A stretch of 58,813 bases of DNA, taken from the NCBI RefSeq assembly GCF_001613085.1, contig NZ_BDBR01000056.1, forward strand, positions 1 through 58,813, read 5' to 3'. The translations under genes were made by a program, and so were the position numbers. Of the stretch, positions 9,095 through 18,174 are shown piece by piece; positions within the stretch are counted from its first letter, which is position 1, and each line of letters starts with the position of its first letter. The notes beneath the pieces are model-generated. The model worked only from the letters and a program-made list of their open reading frames with translations, had not been told where the DNA came from and ran no database searches. Source of the stretch: Nocardia salmonicida NBRC 13393. GTDB lineage: Bacteria > Actinomycetota > Actinomycetes > Mycobacteriales > Mycobacteriaceae.

Positions 9095-9466
9095 TCAGCA
9101 CATCAGCTTGGACATCTGGTAGACGGCCGTGGCCTCTTCGGTGGTCGCGGCGGTGTCGCCGTTCTTGGCCGCCTTGATGATCGTGGCGACGGTATCGGCC
9201 TCGGACTTGCCCGCTTTGATCTCGGAGCAGGAATGGTTCAGCACCGCGGCGATGGCGGCATCGTCACGCCCCTGCGCCAGCTTCGGGAAGGCGTTGCGGT
9301 AACTCACCACGAACATGCCCGCCTTGCTGGCTTCGACCTGGAAGGTCGGCGCGGCCGTGGTGGAAGCGGTGGGGGCGCCGGCGGAGGAAGAGTCGTCGCT
9401 GCAGCCGGCCAGAAGCAGGGCGAAGACGGTGGCGCTGGCCGCGATGGCGGCGGTAGTTCTACTCAC
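9095..9466 (-). CDS. Small lipoprotein, DUF732-like
   Basis: A 123-residue putative lipoprotein. A short basic start is followed by a hydrophobic segment ending in the lipobox LLLAGC, then a Ser/Thr/Ala-rich linker and a mature helical domain of about 80 residues containing two cysteines (HSCSEI and the C-terminal KLMC). Such a Cys pair in a small helical domain resembles DUF732 proteins of mycobacteria and nocardiae, which have no known function. GTG at 9466 places the signal correctly; in-frame codons up to 9529 would put an unlikely extension before it. Confidence 0.7.
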   Translation of the reverse strand: MSRTTAAIAASATVFALLLAGCSDDSSSAGAPTASTTAAPTFQVEASKAGMFVVSYRNAFPKLAQGRDDAAIAAVLNHSCSEIKAGKSEADTVATIIKAAKNGDTAATTEEATAVYQMSKLMC

Positions 9467-9550
9467 GCAGCGGGATGCTAGCGGCCCAGGAAACACGCCG
9501 CTTCCCCTGTGGTTAACGGGAAGCGACATGTTCTGGATCGAAGCGGTGAG

Positions 9551-9643
9551 CTATCCCGGGTTAATCGCCAGTAGATGCGCCCAATAGCTGGCCGCGTCCG
9601 GTCCGAGGATCGGCGACAGGTAATCGAAAATCAGCCACGACAT
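9551..9643 (-). CDS. 30-residue mini-ORF
   Basis: ATG at 9643 opens a 30-codon frame whose product begins MSWLIFDYLSPILG and ends AINPG. GGGAG stands about 11 bases upstream. It is rich in Trp, Tyr, Phe and Leu, and its codons mostly end in G or C, as in neighbouring genes. It is amphipathic rather than a clear membrane helix. I do not recognise it. It stands alone in a 400-bp gap between a lipoprotein gene and a secreted-protein gene, and could be chance. Confidence 0.4.
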   Translation of the reverse strand: MSWLIFDYLSPILGPDAASYWAHLLAINPG

Positions 9644-9880
9644 ACGTTCGCAAACTCCCATTTATCGACGTGAGTGCCGCACAACCCGGCAGCTGCCGAG
9701 TGCGCCGCCGCCACAGTAACAATTGCCCGCGAGGTCATGGCGTTCGTGTGTCCGGACAGCGAAAATGCGCTGGAACTCGCCGGGAACGTGAGCGAGGTCA
9801 TAGAGTGATCGCCGTCGGCAGGGCTCGCTGCCACTTCCTCGGGCCCATTACATTCGATCGCGGAAGCAGGTCACATTTAC

Positions 9881-10213
9881 ATGCGGGTAGTTCGTTCCAT
9901 TGTCGCCGGTGCACTGATCGCCGGAGCCGCTGCGGTTTTCGCAACGCTGGGTGCCGGTTCGGCGAGCGCGGTCGCGGTGACCCCGCTCGCAGGCGGGGTC
10001 CAGGTCGACCTCAGCCCGGCTGATACCGCCTGGGTTCATCAGTCTCGATTCGGCCTGACTGTCGCCGGTCTGCCGCACCCGTCGGCGGCCTCGTTCGGTC
10101 AGGCGCTCGACGCGGCCGCGACCGTGTCCTCCGCCGTTCCCAACGGCCGGGTCACGTTCACGGTGTACGGCCCGCTCGATCAGCTCAACGGCACCATGCT
10201 CGCCCTGAAGTAG
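9881..10213 (+). CDS. Small secreted protein of unknown function
   Basis: A 110-residue protein with a signal peptide of about 31 residues (basic start, alanine-rich core, GSASAVA cleavage region) and a mature part of about 80 residues without cysteines. AGCAGGT precedes the ATG. The mature sequence (LAGGVQVDLSPADTAWVHQ..., ending YGPLDQLNGTMLALK) resembles hypothetical exported nocardial proteins, but I can assign no family. The RNB gene follows 20 bp downstream and seems to have its own promoter. Confidence 0.7.
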   Translation: MRVVRSIVAGALIAGAAAVFATLGAGSASAVAVTPLAGGVQVDLSPADTAWVHQSRFGLTVAGLPHPSAASFGQALDAAATVSSAVPNGRVTFTVYGPLDQLNGTMLALK

Positions 10214-10220
10214 AACTCGC

Positions 10221-10226
10221 TAGTCT
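10221..10226 (+). promoter_or_regulatory. -10 element for leaderless RNB transcript
   Basis: TAGTCT sits seven bases before the ATG at 10234 and no Shine-Dalgarno is present. This is the geometry of leaderless actinobacterial genes. Confidence 0.5.
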
Positions 10227-10233
10227 GCGAGCT

Positions 10234-11718
10234 ATGGACTTCGGATCACACACGACGAGTAGTTCGCAGAACCTGGGTCGGATGGCTGGTTTCCGACTCC
10301 ACCAGCGGATCGTCTCGGCGCCGGTCGACTTCGGCGCCATCCGTTCCGAATTCGGACTGGCCTCGGAATATCCGGCCGAGGCAGTCTCCGAAGCCCGCGA
10401 CGCGGTCGACGCGTTCGCGGGCACTCGGGTCGATCGGACCGATATCGAGTTCGTGACCATCGACCCGCCCGGCGCGCTGGATCTGGACCAGGCGCTGCAT
10501 ATCGAACGCACTCCCACCGGCTTCACCCTGCACTACGCGATCGCCGATCTCGGTGCGGTGATCGTGCCGGGCAGTGCTCTGGCCGCGGAGGCCGAAATGC
10601 GCGGGCAAACTTTCTATCTGCCCGACGGCACGGTCCCGCTCCATCCGACGGTGCTGTCCGAGGGGACAGCGAGTCTGCTGCCCGGCGTCGACCGGCCCGC
10701 CGCGTTGTGGACCATCGAACTCGACAATGATGCTGCGCCGCTGAGCTTTTCGGTGACCCGCGCGCTGGTGCGCTCCCGGGAGCGGTTCGATTACGCGCAG
10801 GTTCAGGCCGCTGCCGACGCGGCGACGTTGCATCCGTCGTTGCTCGCGCTGCCCGAATTCGGGCGGCTGCGGATCGAGGCGGGATTCGAACAGGGCGCCA
10901 TCTCGCTGCGGTTGCCCGCCCAGGAAGTGGTTCCCGACGGTGACGGCTGGCGTCTGCAGCTGGAGCCGCGTACCGACGCCGACGACTGGAACGAGCAGAT
11001 CTCGCTGCTCACCGGAATGTGTGCCGCGCGAATCATGGTGGAGCACAACGGGATCGGCTTGCTGCGCACGATGCCGGCGCCGCCGGAGAGCGCGATCGCA
11101 TCGATGCGGCGGACGGCGGCGGCGCTGGGCGTGCGGTGGCCCGCCGAGATGCCGGTGGGGCGGATGCTCGCCGGACTCGACGCGAACACGCCCGCGGCGC
11201 TGGTCTTGATGTCGGAAGCTACCGGCTTGTTGCGGGGGGCCAGTTACACGCTGCTCGCCGAACTCGACGATCCGTCGCCGGAGCAGTTGACGCACAGTGC
11301 GATCGGGGCTCCGTACGCGCATGTGACGGCGCCGCTGCGACGGCTGGCCGATCGGTTCACCACCGAGATATGCCTGGCCTACTCCGCCGGGGTCGAGGTG
11401 CCGCAGTGGGTGGTGGACGGGTTGACGGGAGCCGCCGAGACGATGCGGCGCACCGACGGGGTGGCCAACAAGGTGGATCGTGCGTGCGTCGATCTGACCG
11501 AGGCCACCGTTCTCGCGCCTCGGGTCGGCGCCGAGTTCTCCGCCGTGGTTCTGCGTGATGCCAACGGGTCTCGGCCCGCCGAGATCTTCGTCAGCGAACC
11601 GCCGATCCTCGCGCGCTGTGAGGGACGGCCGCCGGAAGGGCAGACGGTCGCTGTGCGGTTGGCTGTCGCGGATCCGGGAACCCGGACGATCGGGTTCGAA
11701 TACGACGGGGCTCGTTGA
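10234..11718 (+). CDS. RNB-domain (RNase II/R-type) ribonuclease
   Basis: A 494-residue protein with a single RNB exoribonuclease domain. The active-site motif reads IDPPGALDLDQAL (residues about 71-83), with the Asp residues that hold magnesium, and the mid-domain APYAHVTAPLRRLADRF motif is present near residue 350. It lacks recognisable N-terminal cold-shock domains and has only a short C-terminal beta-rich tail, so it is the short actinobacterial form. It should degrade RNA 3' to 5'. ATG 10234 is favoured because of the -10 at 10221; ATG 10282 is an alternative. Confidence 0.88.
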   Translation: MDFGSHTTSSSQNLGRMAGFRLHQRIVSAPVDFGAIRSEFGLASEYPAEAVSEARDAVDAFAGTRVDRTDIEFVTIDPPGALDLDQALHIERTPTGFTLHYAIADLGAVIVPGSALAAEAEMRGQTFYLPDGTVPLHPTVLSEGTASLLPGVDRPAALWTIELDNDAAPLSFSVTRALVRSRERFDYAQVQAAADAATLHPSLLALPEFGRLRIEAGFEQGAISLRLPAQEVVPDGDGWRLQLEPRTDADDWNEQISLLTGMCAARIMVEHNGIGLLRTMPAPPESAIASMRRTAAALGVRWPAEMPVGRMLAGLDANTPAALVLMSEATGLLRGASYTLLAELDDPSPEQLTHSAIGAPYAHVTAPLRRLADRFTTEICLAYSAGVEVPQWVVDGLTGAAETMRRTDGVANKVDRACVDLTEATVLAPRVGAEFSAVVLRDANGSRPAEIFVSEPPILARCEGRPPEGQTVAVRLAVADPGTRTIGFEYDGAR

Positions 11719-11730
11719 TCGTCGGGGACT

Positions 11731-12588
11731 TCAGTTCCGCACGGAGATGAAGGCCGCTGCCGAGGGGTAGTGGGAGATGGCTCGGCCGGCGGCCGCTTCT
11801 TCGGTATCGGCCAGAAGTTCGTAGACCGTGGCCGCGGGGCCGTGCGCGTGCGCGGCCACCGCCAGGATCGCTTCGCGGGATTCGACGGCGTCACGGTGGT
11901 CACCGAGCACGGATTGCAGGCGTTTGGCGCGGGTGCCGAGATCGCCTGCGTCGGAGCCGAGGACGGTGGTCGCGGCTTCGCAGGAATACCGTAACCGCTT
12001 GGCGCCCTTGCGGATGTCGTGGAGCAGTTCCACCCGGTCGGCGGGGGTGGCGGTGGGTTCGGCGAAGACCAACTTGCGCAGGCGTTCGCGGTCGCGACGT
12101 AGGACCCGGTCGAAGACGTCGGTTGCCTTGTCGCGAGCGAGTTCCGGTGCGAGTGGGGGATCGGTGCGCCAGGTTTTCAGCACTGTGCGCAGGCGACGGT
12201 AGCGCTTGGCATCCAGTGCGCTCAATACCTCGGCGTGGGCATCGGTGTAGGCCTTGCGGGACGCGCCGACCAGGGAATCGGTGATCTCGGTGGGGGCATC
12301 GTCGTAGTCCGACAGCAGGTCGGTGAACCGTTCGGCGCGGACCTCGGCGTCGCGGGCCACGCCGAGCAGGTCGGCCAGCCACTTCAGCTCCGCCTCGGTG
12401 GCGGCGGCTTCGTCGGCGTCGAAGAGCTTGCGGTAGGAGCGAAGGACGCTGCGCAGCCTGCGCGTGGCCACCCGCATCTGGTGGACCGAATCGTCGGCGT
12501 CGGCGCGGACGTCGGGCTCGGCGTCGAAGAGCCGGTCGATGTCCTCGCGTAGTGCCGCGACGACGGCTTTTCCGGCCTTGGTCGCCAT
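11731..12588 (-). CDS. CHAD domain protein
   Basis: A 285-residue protein that is entirely a CHAD domain, a helical polyphosphate-binding fold. The conserved histidines and basic helices are visible: VHQMRVATRRLRSVLRSYRK near the start, and LLHDIRKGAKRLRYSCEA past the middle. The CYTH (triphosphatase) domain often fused to CHAD is absent. CHAD proteins bind polyphosphate granules in several bacteria. The start lies only three bases after the stop of the proline iminopeptidase gene, so they are cotranscribed. Confidence 0.85.
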   Translation of the reverse strand: MATKAGKAVVAALREDIDRLFDAEPDVRADADDSVHQMRVATRRLRSVLRSYRKLFDADEAAATEAELKWLADLLGVARDAEVRAERFTDLLSDYDDAPTEITDSLVGASRKAYTDAHAEVLSALDAKRYRRLRTVLKTWRTDPPLAPELARDKATDVFDRVLRRDRERLRKLVFAEPTATPADRVELLHDIRKGAKRLRYSCEAATTVLGSDAGDLGTRAKRLQSVLGDHRDAVESREAILAVAAHAHGPAATVYELLADTEEAAAGRAISHYPSAAAFISVRN

Positions 12589-12591
12589 GTG

Positions 12592-13554
12592 TCAGCCTCG
12601 CTTCCCGAACGCGTCGGTCGCCTCCACCAGGTGGTGGGTGATGCCGGGCTCGTGCGCGGTATGCCCGGCGTCCTCGACGATGTGCAGGGTCGAGGACGGC
12701 CACGCGGTGTGCAGATCCCAGGCGCTCACCGCGGGGCACACGATGTCGTGGCGACCCTGCACGATCACGCCGGGGATGTCGGCGATCCGATCTATGTCTC
12801 GCAGCAACTGTCCCTCGTCGAGGAATCCGCCGTGGCGAAAATAGTGGTTTTCGATCCGGGCGAAGGCGAGTGCGAAGCGCGCCTCGGCCGTTTCGGCGAC
12901 CCGATCAGGTTGCGGGAGCAGCGAACTCGTCGCGCCTTCCCACGTCGACCAGGCGATCGCGGCATCGAGTGCGACCTGCGGATCGGGGGAGTGCAGCAAT
13001 CGGTGATACACCTCGACGAGGTCGTCATCGCGGTGCTCGACCGGCACGGGCGCCAGGAATTTCGCCCACTCGGCCGGGTAGACATTGCCCGCGGCGCCGT
13101 TGTAGTACCAGTCGATCTCCTTACGCCGCAACAAGAAGATGCCACGCAGCACCAGTTCGGTCACCCGCTCCGGGTGCGCTTGCGCATAGGCCAGGCCGAG
13201 GGTCGAGCCCCACGAGCCGCCGAACACCTGCCAGCGCTCGATCCCGAGATGTGCGCGCAGCAACTCCATGTCGGCGATCAGATTCGGCGTGGTGTTGGTG
13301 TCGAGGGAAGCCCCATCGGCGATGTGCGGCATGGACTTTCCGCAGCCGCGCTGATCGAACAGCACGATCTTGTACACCGCCGGGTCGAAGAAACGCCGTT
13401 GCAGGGGCCCGGTGCCCCCGCCCGGTCCGCCGTGCACGAACACCACCGGCTTGCCGTCGGGGTTGCCGCTGACCTCCCAGTACACCGACTGGCCGTCGCC
13501 GACATCGAGCAGTCCCTGCTCGACGGGCTCGATCTCGGGGTAGAGGGTGCGCAT
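12592..13554 (-). CDS. pip: Proline iminopeptidase
   Basis: A 320-residue S33 peptidase that removes N-terminal proline. Diagnostic motifs are the oxyanion region HGGPGGGT, DQRGCGKSMPH, the nucleophile elbow GGSWGSTLGLAYAQ, and the late Asp/His of GRHDIVCP and DAGHTAHEPG. ATG at 13554 overlaps the upstream lipoprotein stop by one base, and CHAD follows after three bases, making a three-gene unit. The length matches bacterial Pip. No signal peptide, so it is cytoplasmic. Confidence 0.92.
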   Translation of the reverse strand: MRTLYPEIEPVEQGLLDVGDGQSVYWEVSGNPDGKPVVFVHGGPGGGTGPLQRRFFDPAVYKIVLFDQRGCGKSMPHIADGASLDTNTTPNLIADMELLRAHLGIERWQVFGGSWGSTLGLAYAQAHPERVTELVLRGIFLLRRKEIDWYYNGAAGNVYPAEWAKFLAPVPVEHRDDDLVEVYHRLLHSPDPQVALDAAIAWSTWEGATSSLLPQPDRVAETAEARFALAFARIENHYFRHGGFLDEGQLLRDIDRIADIPGVIVQGRHDIVCPAVSAWDLHTAWPSSTLHIVEDAGHTAHEPGITHHLVEATDAFGKRG

Positions 13555-13988
13555 CAGAACGCCAATCCCGCGGCGAGGGAGGGCAATTCGAGGGCGGTGA
13601 GGGCCTCGGTACGCACCTCGGGGCAGCTCTCGGTGGTCGCCCGGTCGACCATCGCCTTGTCGGCGAGGATGTGCCCGTTGATGCCACCGTTGCGCAGCCC
13701 CCAGTCGTGCACCATGGCGTTGAGCGAGATCCTGCCGAGCGTCGGCCCCTGCACCCGGAAGTTCGACAGCTCCGGCCTGATCATGTCGCACAGCTGCGCG
13801 GCGGACGACGGACTGATCGTCAGAGTCCCAGCCGGTGCGGCTGTGGTCGCCGCCGCGGCAGAGGAGGTGGTGCTGCCCGCACTGCCGGTGGAAGCCGGTG
13901 GCACACCTCCGCACGCGGTCAGGGTCGCGGCGGCGAGCGCACCCGCGATCAACAGCACAGAACGAGAATTCCAAGGGCGTCGCGGCAT
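13554..13988 (-). CDS. Lipoprotein of unknown function
   Basis: A 144-residue putative lipoprotein: basic start MPRRPWNSR, a hydrophobic stretch and the lipobox LTAC at Cys near residue 27, then a Ser/Thr/Ala linker and a C-terminal domain of about 80 residues with two cysteines (QLCDMI and ESCPEV). AGAGG precedes the ATG at 13988. Not assigned to a family. It is the first gene of the lipoprotein-pip-CHAD unit. Confidence 0.75.
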   Translation of the reverse strand: MPRRPWNSRSVLLIAGALAAATLTACGGVPPASTGSAGSTTSSAAAATTAAPAGTLTISPSSAAQLCDMIRPELSNFRVQGPTLGRISLNAMVHDWGLRNGGINGHILADKAMVDRATTESCPEVRTEALTALELPSLAAGLAF

Positions 13989-14101
13989 CGGTACCTCTGC
14001 TAGTCGAACAGTGTCGACATCGAGTCTGCCATCAGCCGCGGACAAGCACCTTTCACACGCGACGGCCGCCCCCTCGCGGGAGCGGCCGCACGGGTCGAAC
14101 T

Positions 14102-14968
14102 TCAGAAGCTGTGTTCGGGACCGGGGAAGGTGCCCTGGCGGACCTCCGCGGCGTAAGCGGCTGCGGCGGTGCGGAGCTCGTCGCCCACGTTGCCGAAGCG
14201 CTTGACGAATTTGGCGGTCTTGCCGCTGGTGTAGCCGGCCATGTCCTGCCAGACCAGTACCTGGGCGTCGCAGTCGGCGCCGGCGCCGATGCCGACGGTC
14301 GGGATGGTCAGCTTGCGGGTGACCTGGCCCGCGATGTCGGCGGGAACCATTTCCATCACCACCGAGAACGCACCGGCTTCCTGCACGGCGATCGCGTCGG
14401 CCACCAGTTGCTCGGCGCCGTCGCCACGGCCCTGGACCCGGAACCCACCCAGGGTGTTCACGCTCTGCGGCGTGAACCCGATGTGGGCCATGACAGGGAT
14501 GCCCGCGGAGGTGATCAGCGCGATCTGTTCGGCGACACGTTCGCCACCCTCGAGCTTCACCGCGTGCGCGCCGCCCTCCTTCATGAAGCGGGTGGCGGTC
14601 GCGAGGGCCTGCTGCGGCGAGGACTCGTAGGTCCCGAACGGCAGATCGGCGACCACCAGGGCGTGCGGCGCGCCGCGTACGACGCCGCGCACGAGCGGGA
14701 TGAGCTCGTCGATGGTGATCGGCACAGTGGTGTCGTAGCCGTAGACGACATTGGCGGCGGAATCGCCGACCAGGAGCACCGGGATACCGGCTTCCTCGAA
14801 CAGCCGCGCGGACGAGTAGTCGTAGGCCGTCAGCATCGACCAGCGCTCGCCCTCGGCCTTCATCTGCTGCAGATGCTGGACGCGGGTCTTGCGGCGTGGT
14901 TTCTCGGCGGGGACAGCTTCGGCGGGAGTGGCACCGTAGGCAGGACTCTGCTCATCGGATACGGACAT
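14102..14968 (-). CDS. panB: 3-methyl-2-oxobutanoate hydroxymethyltransferase
   Basis: PanB transfers a hydroxymethyl group from methylenetetrahydrofolate to 2-oxoisovalerate, making ketopantoate for pantothenate/CoA. The 288 residues show the classic blocks MLTAYDYSSARLFEEAGIPVLLVGDS..., VADLPFGTYESS, AVKLEGG, and MAHIGFTPQS. A variable N-terminal tail of about 30 residues precedes the barrel, as in mycobacterial PanB. ATG 14968 gives better spacing from AAAGGG than the adjacent ATG 14971. Single gene, as in the mycobacterial neighbourhood (Rv2225). Confidence 0.95.
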   Translation of the reverse strand: MSVSDEQSPAYGATPAEAVPAEKPRRKTRVQHLQQMKAEGERWSMLTAYDYSSARLFEEAGIPVLLVGDSAANVVYGYDTTVPITIDELIPLVRGVVRGAPHALVVADLPFGTYESSPQQALATATRFMKEGGAHAVKLEGGERVAEQIALITSAGIPVMAHIGFTPQSVNTLGGFRVQGRGDGAEQLVADAIAVQEAGAFSVVMEMVPADIAGQVTRKLTIPTVGIGAGADCDAQVLVWQDMAGYTSGKTAKFVKRFGNVGDELRTAAAAYAAEVRQGTFPGPEHSF

Positions 14969-15167
14969 CATCGTCCCTTTCGTCTGGTTCCTCGAGGCCC
15001 ATACCGGGTCCCCGGGCTTTTCTGACAATCCCAGTGTGCCACCTGCGCCCGCACGGGTTTAAGGCCCGGCGTCGGTGTGATCGGTCACATCGACGATTCG
15101 GCTACCGTGAGGCAAGCCCATTCGGGCGCATCGTGTGCGCCGCAGGGCGCGGAAAGGTGGGCCCACC

Positions 15168-16700
15168 GTGCAGTCTGTCCGGCTCGTCGTGCTCCTCGGC
15201 GCTGTCTCCGCGTTGATCGTCACCGGGTGCGGCACCGGCGAGGACAGCACACCGCGCGCTGAGCTGCCCCCGCCGCCGTCGGGTCTGAACACCTTCTACG
15301 ACCAGCAGATCAGCTGGGGCTCGTGTGAGGGCTACGGCAGCCCGGAGGACCGGGTGCCGCCCAAAACCGAGTGCGCGCGGATCACCGTGCCGATCGATTA
15401 CGCGCGCCCGGACGGCCCGACCGCCCAGATCGCGCTCTCGCGGATCCCGGCCACCGGCAAGAAGGTCGGCTCGCTGCTGATGAACCCGGGTGGTCCCGGC
15501 GTCTCCGGCCTCTCGATGGTCGGCGTCGGCAACCGCACCGAACTGGCGGAGAAGTTCGATCGGGTCGGGTTCGATCCGCGCGGTGTCGGCTCGTCGCTGC
15601 CCGCGATCGTCTGCCTGACTCCGCAGCAGGCCGATGCCGAACGCGCCGAGCGGCCCACCGACAACACCCCGGCGGGCATCGCCGACGCCGAGGCCGACAA
15701 CCGCGAATACGCCGACCGCTGCGCCCAGCGATCGGGTGTGGACCTGCTCGGTCATGTCGGCACCCGCGAGGTGATCCAGGACATGGATGTGATGCGGGCG
15801 GTCCTCGGTGACGCGAAGCTGAGCTATCTCGGCTACTCCTACGGCACCCGCCTGGGCTCCGCCTACGCGGAGAAGTTCCCGCAGAACGTGCGCGCCCTCG
15901 TCCTGGACGGCGCCGTCGACTCCTCGCAGGACCCCGTCCAGGAATCGCTGCGCCAAGCAGCGGGCTTCCAGGGCGTGTTCACCGCCTACGCCACCGATTG
16001 CGCGAAGAACGCCGACTGCCCCCTCGGCACCGACCCCGCCCAGGCGGTGGCCCGCTTCCGCGAGCTTGTCGGCCCACTCGAACAGACCCCGGCGCCGACC
16101 GCCGACCCGCGCGGCCTCAGCTACAACGACGCGATCACCGGCGTCCAGCAGGCCCTCTACAGCGACGAACTGTGGGATATCCTCACCCAAGGGCTGTCCG
16201 AACTGCGCGGCGGAAACGGCGACACCCTGCTGCAACTGGCCGATATGTACGACGGCCGCCGCCAAGACGGCACCTACGCCAACACCCAGGACGCGTTCAA
16301 CGCGATCCGCTGCGTCGACGATCCCCGCATCACCGATCCCGCGGTGACCGGCCGTCAGGACTCCGAATACCGCAAGGCCGCCCCGTTCCTCGACGACGGC
16401 AAGGGCACCGGCGCCGCCCCGCTGGAATTGTGCGCCGCCTGGCCGGTGCCCAACACCAGCACCCCGCATCGGGTCTCGGCCCCTGGCCTGCCGCCCACCG
16501 TCGTGGTGTCCACCACCGACGACCCGGCCACCCCGTACCAAGCCGGTGTCGACCTGGCCGCACAGCTGGGCGCCGACCTGATCACCTTCCGTGGCAATCG
16601 GCACACCGCGGCTCTCGTCGCGGGCGATCGGTGCCTCGACGACGCGGTGATCAACTACCTCGTCGATCTCGCCACGCCCGCTCCTGGTCTCACATGCTGA
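15168..16700 (+). CDS. Lipoprotein alpha/beta hydrolase, Hip1/CaeA (tripeptidyl-peptidase) type
   Basis: A 510-residue lipoprotein with the lipobox LIVTGC at Cys near residue 22. It has the S33/TAP-type hydrolase layout: oxyanion region MNPGGPGVSG, FDPRGVGSS, nucleophile LGYSYGT, then a C-terminal TAP-like domain carrying the acid in STTDDPATP and the His in GNRHTA. Closest known relatives by architecture and position are M. tuberculosis Rv2224c (Hip1/CaeA, a cell-envelope serine protease) and its paralogue Rv2223c; only one copy is present here. GTG at 15168 follows GGAAAGGTGGG. glnA2 follows after about 120 bp. Confidence 0.85.
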   Translation: MQSVRLVVLLGAVSALIVTGCGTGEDSTPRAELPPPPSGLNTFYDQQISWGSCEGYGSPEDRVPPKTECARITVPIDYARPDGPTAQIALSRIPATGKKVGSLLMNPGGPGVSGLSMVGVGNRTELAEKFDRVGFDPRGVGSSLPAIVCLTPQQADAERAERPTDNTPAGIADAEADNREYADRCAQRSGVDLLGHVGTREVIQDMDVMRAVLGDAKLSYLGYSYGTRLGSAYAEKFPQNVRALVLDGAVDSSQDPVQESLRQAAGFQGVFTAYATDCAKNADCPLGTDPAQAVARFRELVGPLEQTPAPTADPRGLSYNDAITGVQQALYSDELWDILTQGLSELRGGNGDTLLQLADMYDGRRQDGTYANTQDAFNAIRCVDDPRITDPAVTGRQDSEYRKAAPFLDDGKGTGAAPLELCAAWPVPNTSTPHRVSAPGLPPTVVVSTTDDPATPYQAGVDLAAQLGADLITFRGNRHTAALVAGDRCLDDAVINYLVDLATPAPGLTC

Positions 16701-16808
16701 GAGCCAGATTTACTCACCACGCCCCGTCGTGGCCGGTGAGATGTGCGAATGATGTGACGCGATCGCAAACCCGTCTGTGTATGTAACACGGATTTAACGC
16801 CGGGTGCT

Positions 16809-16814
16809 TACGCT
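16809..16814 (+). promoter_or_regulatory. -10 element for leaderless glnA2 transcript
   Basis: TACGCT, then seven bases, then ATG 16822, with no Shine-Dalgarno. GTAAC-n6-TTAAC at 16783-16798, just upstream, is a partial match to a GlnR half-box. Confidence 0.55.
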
Positions 16815-16821
16815 CGCCGGT

Positions 16822-18162
16822 ATGGATCGCCAGAAGGAATTCGTGCTGCGGACGCTCGAAGAACGGGATATCCGCTTCGTCCGTCTCTGGTTCACCGATG
16901 TGCTGGGCTACCTCAAGTCCGTCGCCATCGCCCCCGCCGAGCTCGAAGGCGCCTTCGAGGAGGGCATCGGCTTCGACGGCTCGGCCATCGAAGGCTTCGC
17001 GCGCGTGTCCGAGGCGGACATGGTCGCGCGGCCCGATCCGTCGACCTTCCAGGTGCTGCCGTGGGCCAGCTCCAAGGGCCACCAGCACTCGGCCCGGATG
17101 TTCTGCGACATCGCCATGCCCGACGGTTCGCCGTCCTGGGCCGACCCGCGCCACGTGCTGCGCCGTCAGCTGAACAAGGCCGCCGACGCGGGCTTCAGCT
17201 GCTACGTGCACCCCGAGATCGAGTTCTTCCTGCTGAAGGACCAGCTCAAGGACGGCTACGAGCCGACCCCGGCCGACAACGGCGGCTTCTTCGACCAGGC
17301 CGTGCACGACGCGGCGCCGAACTTCCGCCGCCACGCCATCGACTCGCTGGAATCGATGGGCATCTCGGTGGAGTTCAGCCACCACGAGGGCGCTCCCGGT
17401 CAGCAGGAGATCGACCTGCGCTACGCCGACGCGCTGTCGATGGCCGACAACGTGATGACCTTCCGCTACCTCATCAAGGAGGTGGCGATCGACGAGGGCG
17501 TGCGCGCGACGTTCATGCCCAAGCCGTTCTCCCAGTACCCCGGCTCGGCCATGCACACCCACATGAGCCTGTTCGAGGGCGAGAACAACGCCTTCGCCGA
17601 TCCCGACGACCCGAACAACCTCTCGGGCACCGCGCGCTCGTTCATCGCGGGCATCCTCGAGCACGCCCCCGAGATCAGCGCGATCACCAACCAGTGGGTC
17701 AACTCCTACAAGCGCCTGATCCACGGCGGCGAAGCTCCCACCGCGGCTTCCTGGGGCCGGTCCAACCGGTCGGCGCTGGTGCGTGTGCCGATGTACACCC
17801 CGAACAAGTCGTCCTCGCGTCGCGTCGAGATCCGTAGCCCTGACTCGGCCTGCAACCCGTACCTGACCTTCGCGGTGCTGCTGGCCGCCGGTCTGCGCGG
17901 CATCGAGAAGGGCTATACCCTGCCCCCCGAGGCCGAAGACGACGTCTGGTCGCTGACCGACGCCGAGCGACGCGCGATGGGCTTCCGCACCCTGCCCGGC
18001 ACCCTCGACGAGGCGCTGCAGGCGATGGAGCGCTCGGAGCTGGTCGCCGAGACTCTCGGCGAACACGTCTTCGACTTCTTCCTGCGCAACAAGCGCCGCG
18101 AATGGGCCGACTACCGCTCGCAGGTCACCCCATGGGAGCTCAAGGAATACCTGAGTCTCTAA
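16822..18162 (+). CDS. glnA2: Glutamine synthetase type I, GlnA2
   Basis: A 446-residue GS I-alpha type enzyme, the same length as mycobacterial GlnA2 and nearly identical to it at the start (MDRQKEFVLRTLEERDIRF). Active-site blocks are present: GFDGSAIEGFARV, HPEIEFF, FSHHEGAPGQQEIDL, the ATP-site FMPKPFSQYPGSAMHTHMS, and NRSALVRVP. The adenylylation loop tyrosine motif of the beta type is absent, so GlnE probably does not act on it. It makes glutamine or a D/iso-glutamine variant; the physiological role is less clear than that of GlnA1. It is followed by a hairpin and glnE. Confidence 0.95.
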   Translation: MDRQKEFVLRTLEERDIRFVRLWFTDVLGYLKSVAIAPAELEGAFEEGIGFDGSAIEGFARVSEADMVARPDPSTFQVLPWASSKGHQHSARMFCDIAMPDGSPSWADPRHVLRRQLNKAADAGFSCYVHPEIEFFLLKDQLKDGYEPTPADNGGFFDQAVHDAAPNFRRHAIDSLESMGISVEFSHHEGAPGQQEIDLRYADALSMADNVMTFRYLIKEVAIDEGVRATFMPKPFSQYPGSAMHTHMSLFEGENNAFADPDDPNNLSGTARSFIAGILEHAPEISAITNQWVNSYKRLIHGGEAPTAASWGRSNRSALVRVPMYTPNKSSSRRVEIRSPDSACNPYLTFAVLLAAGLRGIEKGYTLPPEAEDDVWSLTDAERRAMGFRTLPGTLDEALQAMERSELVAETLGEHVFDFFLRNKRREWADYRSQVTPWELKEYLSL

Positions 18163-18174
18163 GCGGTCCATGGT

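Noticed and set aside
9631..9834. 67-codon minus-strand frame upstream of the small secreted protein gene
   Set aside because: No convincing ribosome site, no recognisable pattern, and it covers the ribosome site of the 30-residue mini-ORF.
16783..16798. GTAAC-n6-TTAAC before glnA2 as a GlnR box
   Set aside because: Only one half is present and its second site fits poorly; the upstream GTGAC is at the wrong distance. Kept as a note on the glnA2 promoter, not called an operator.
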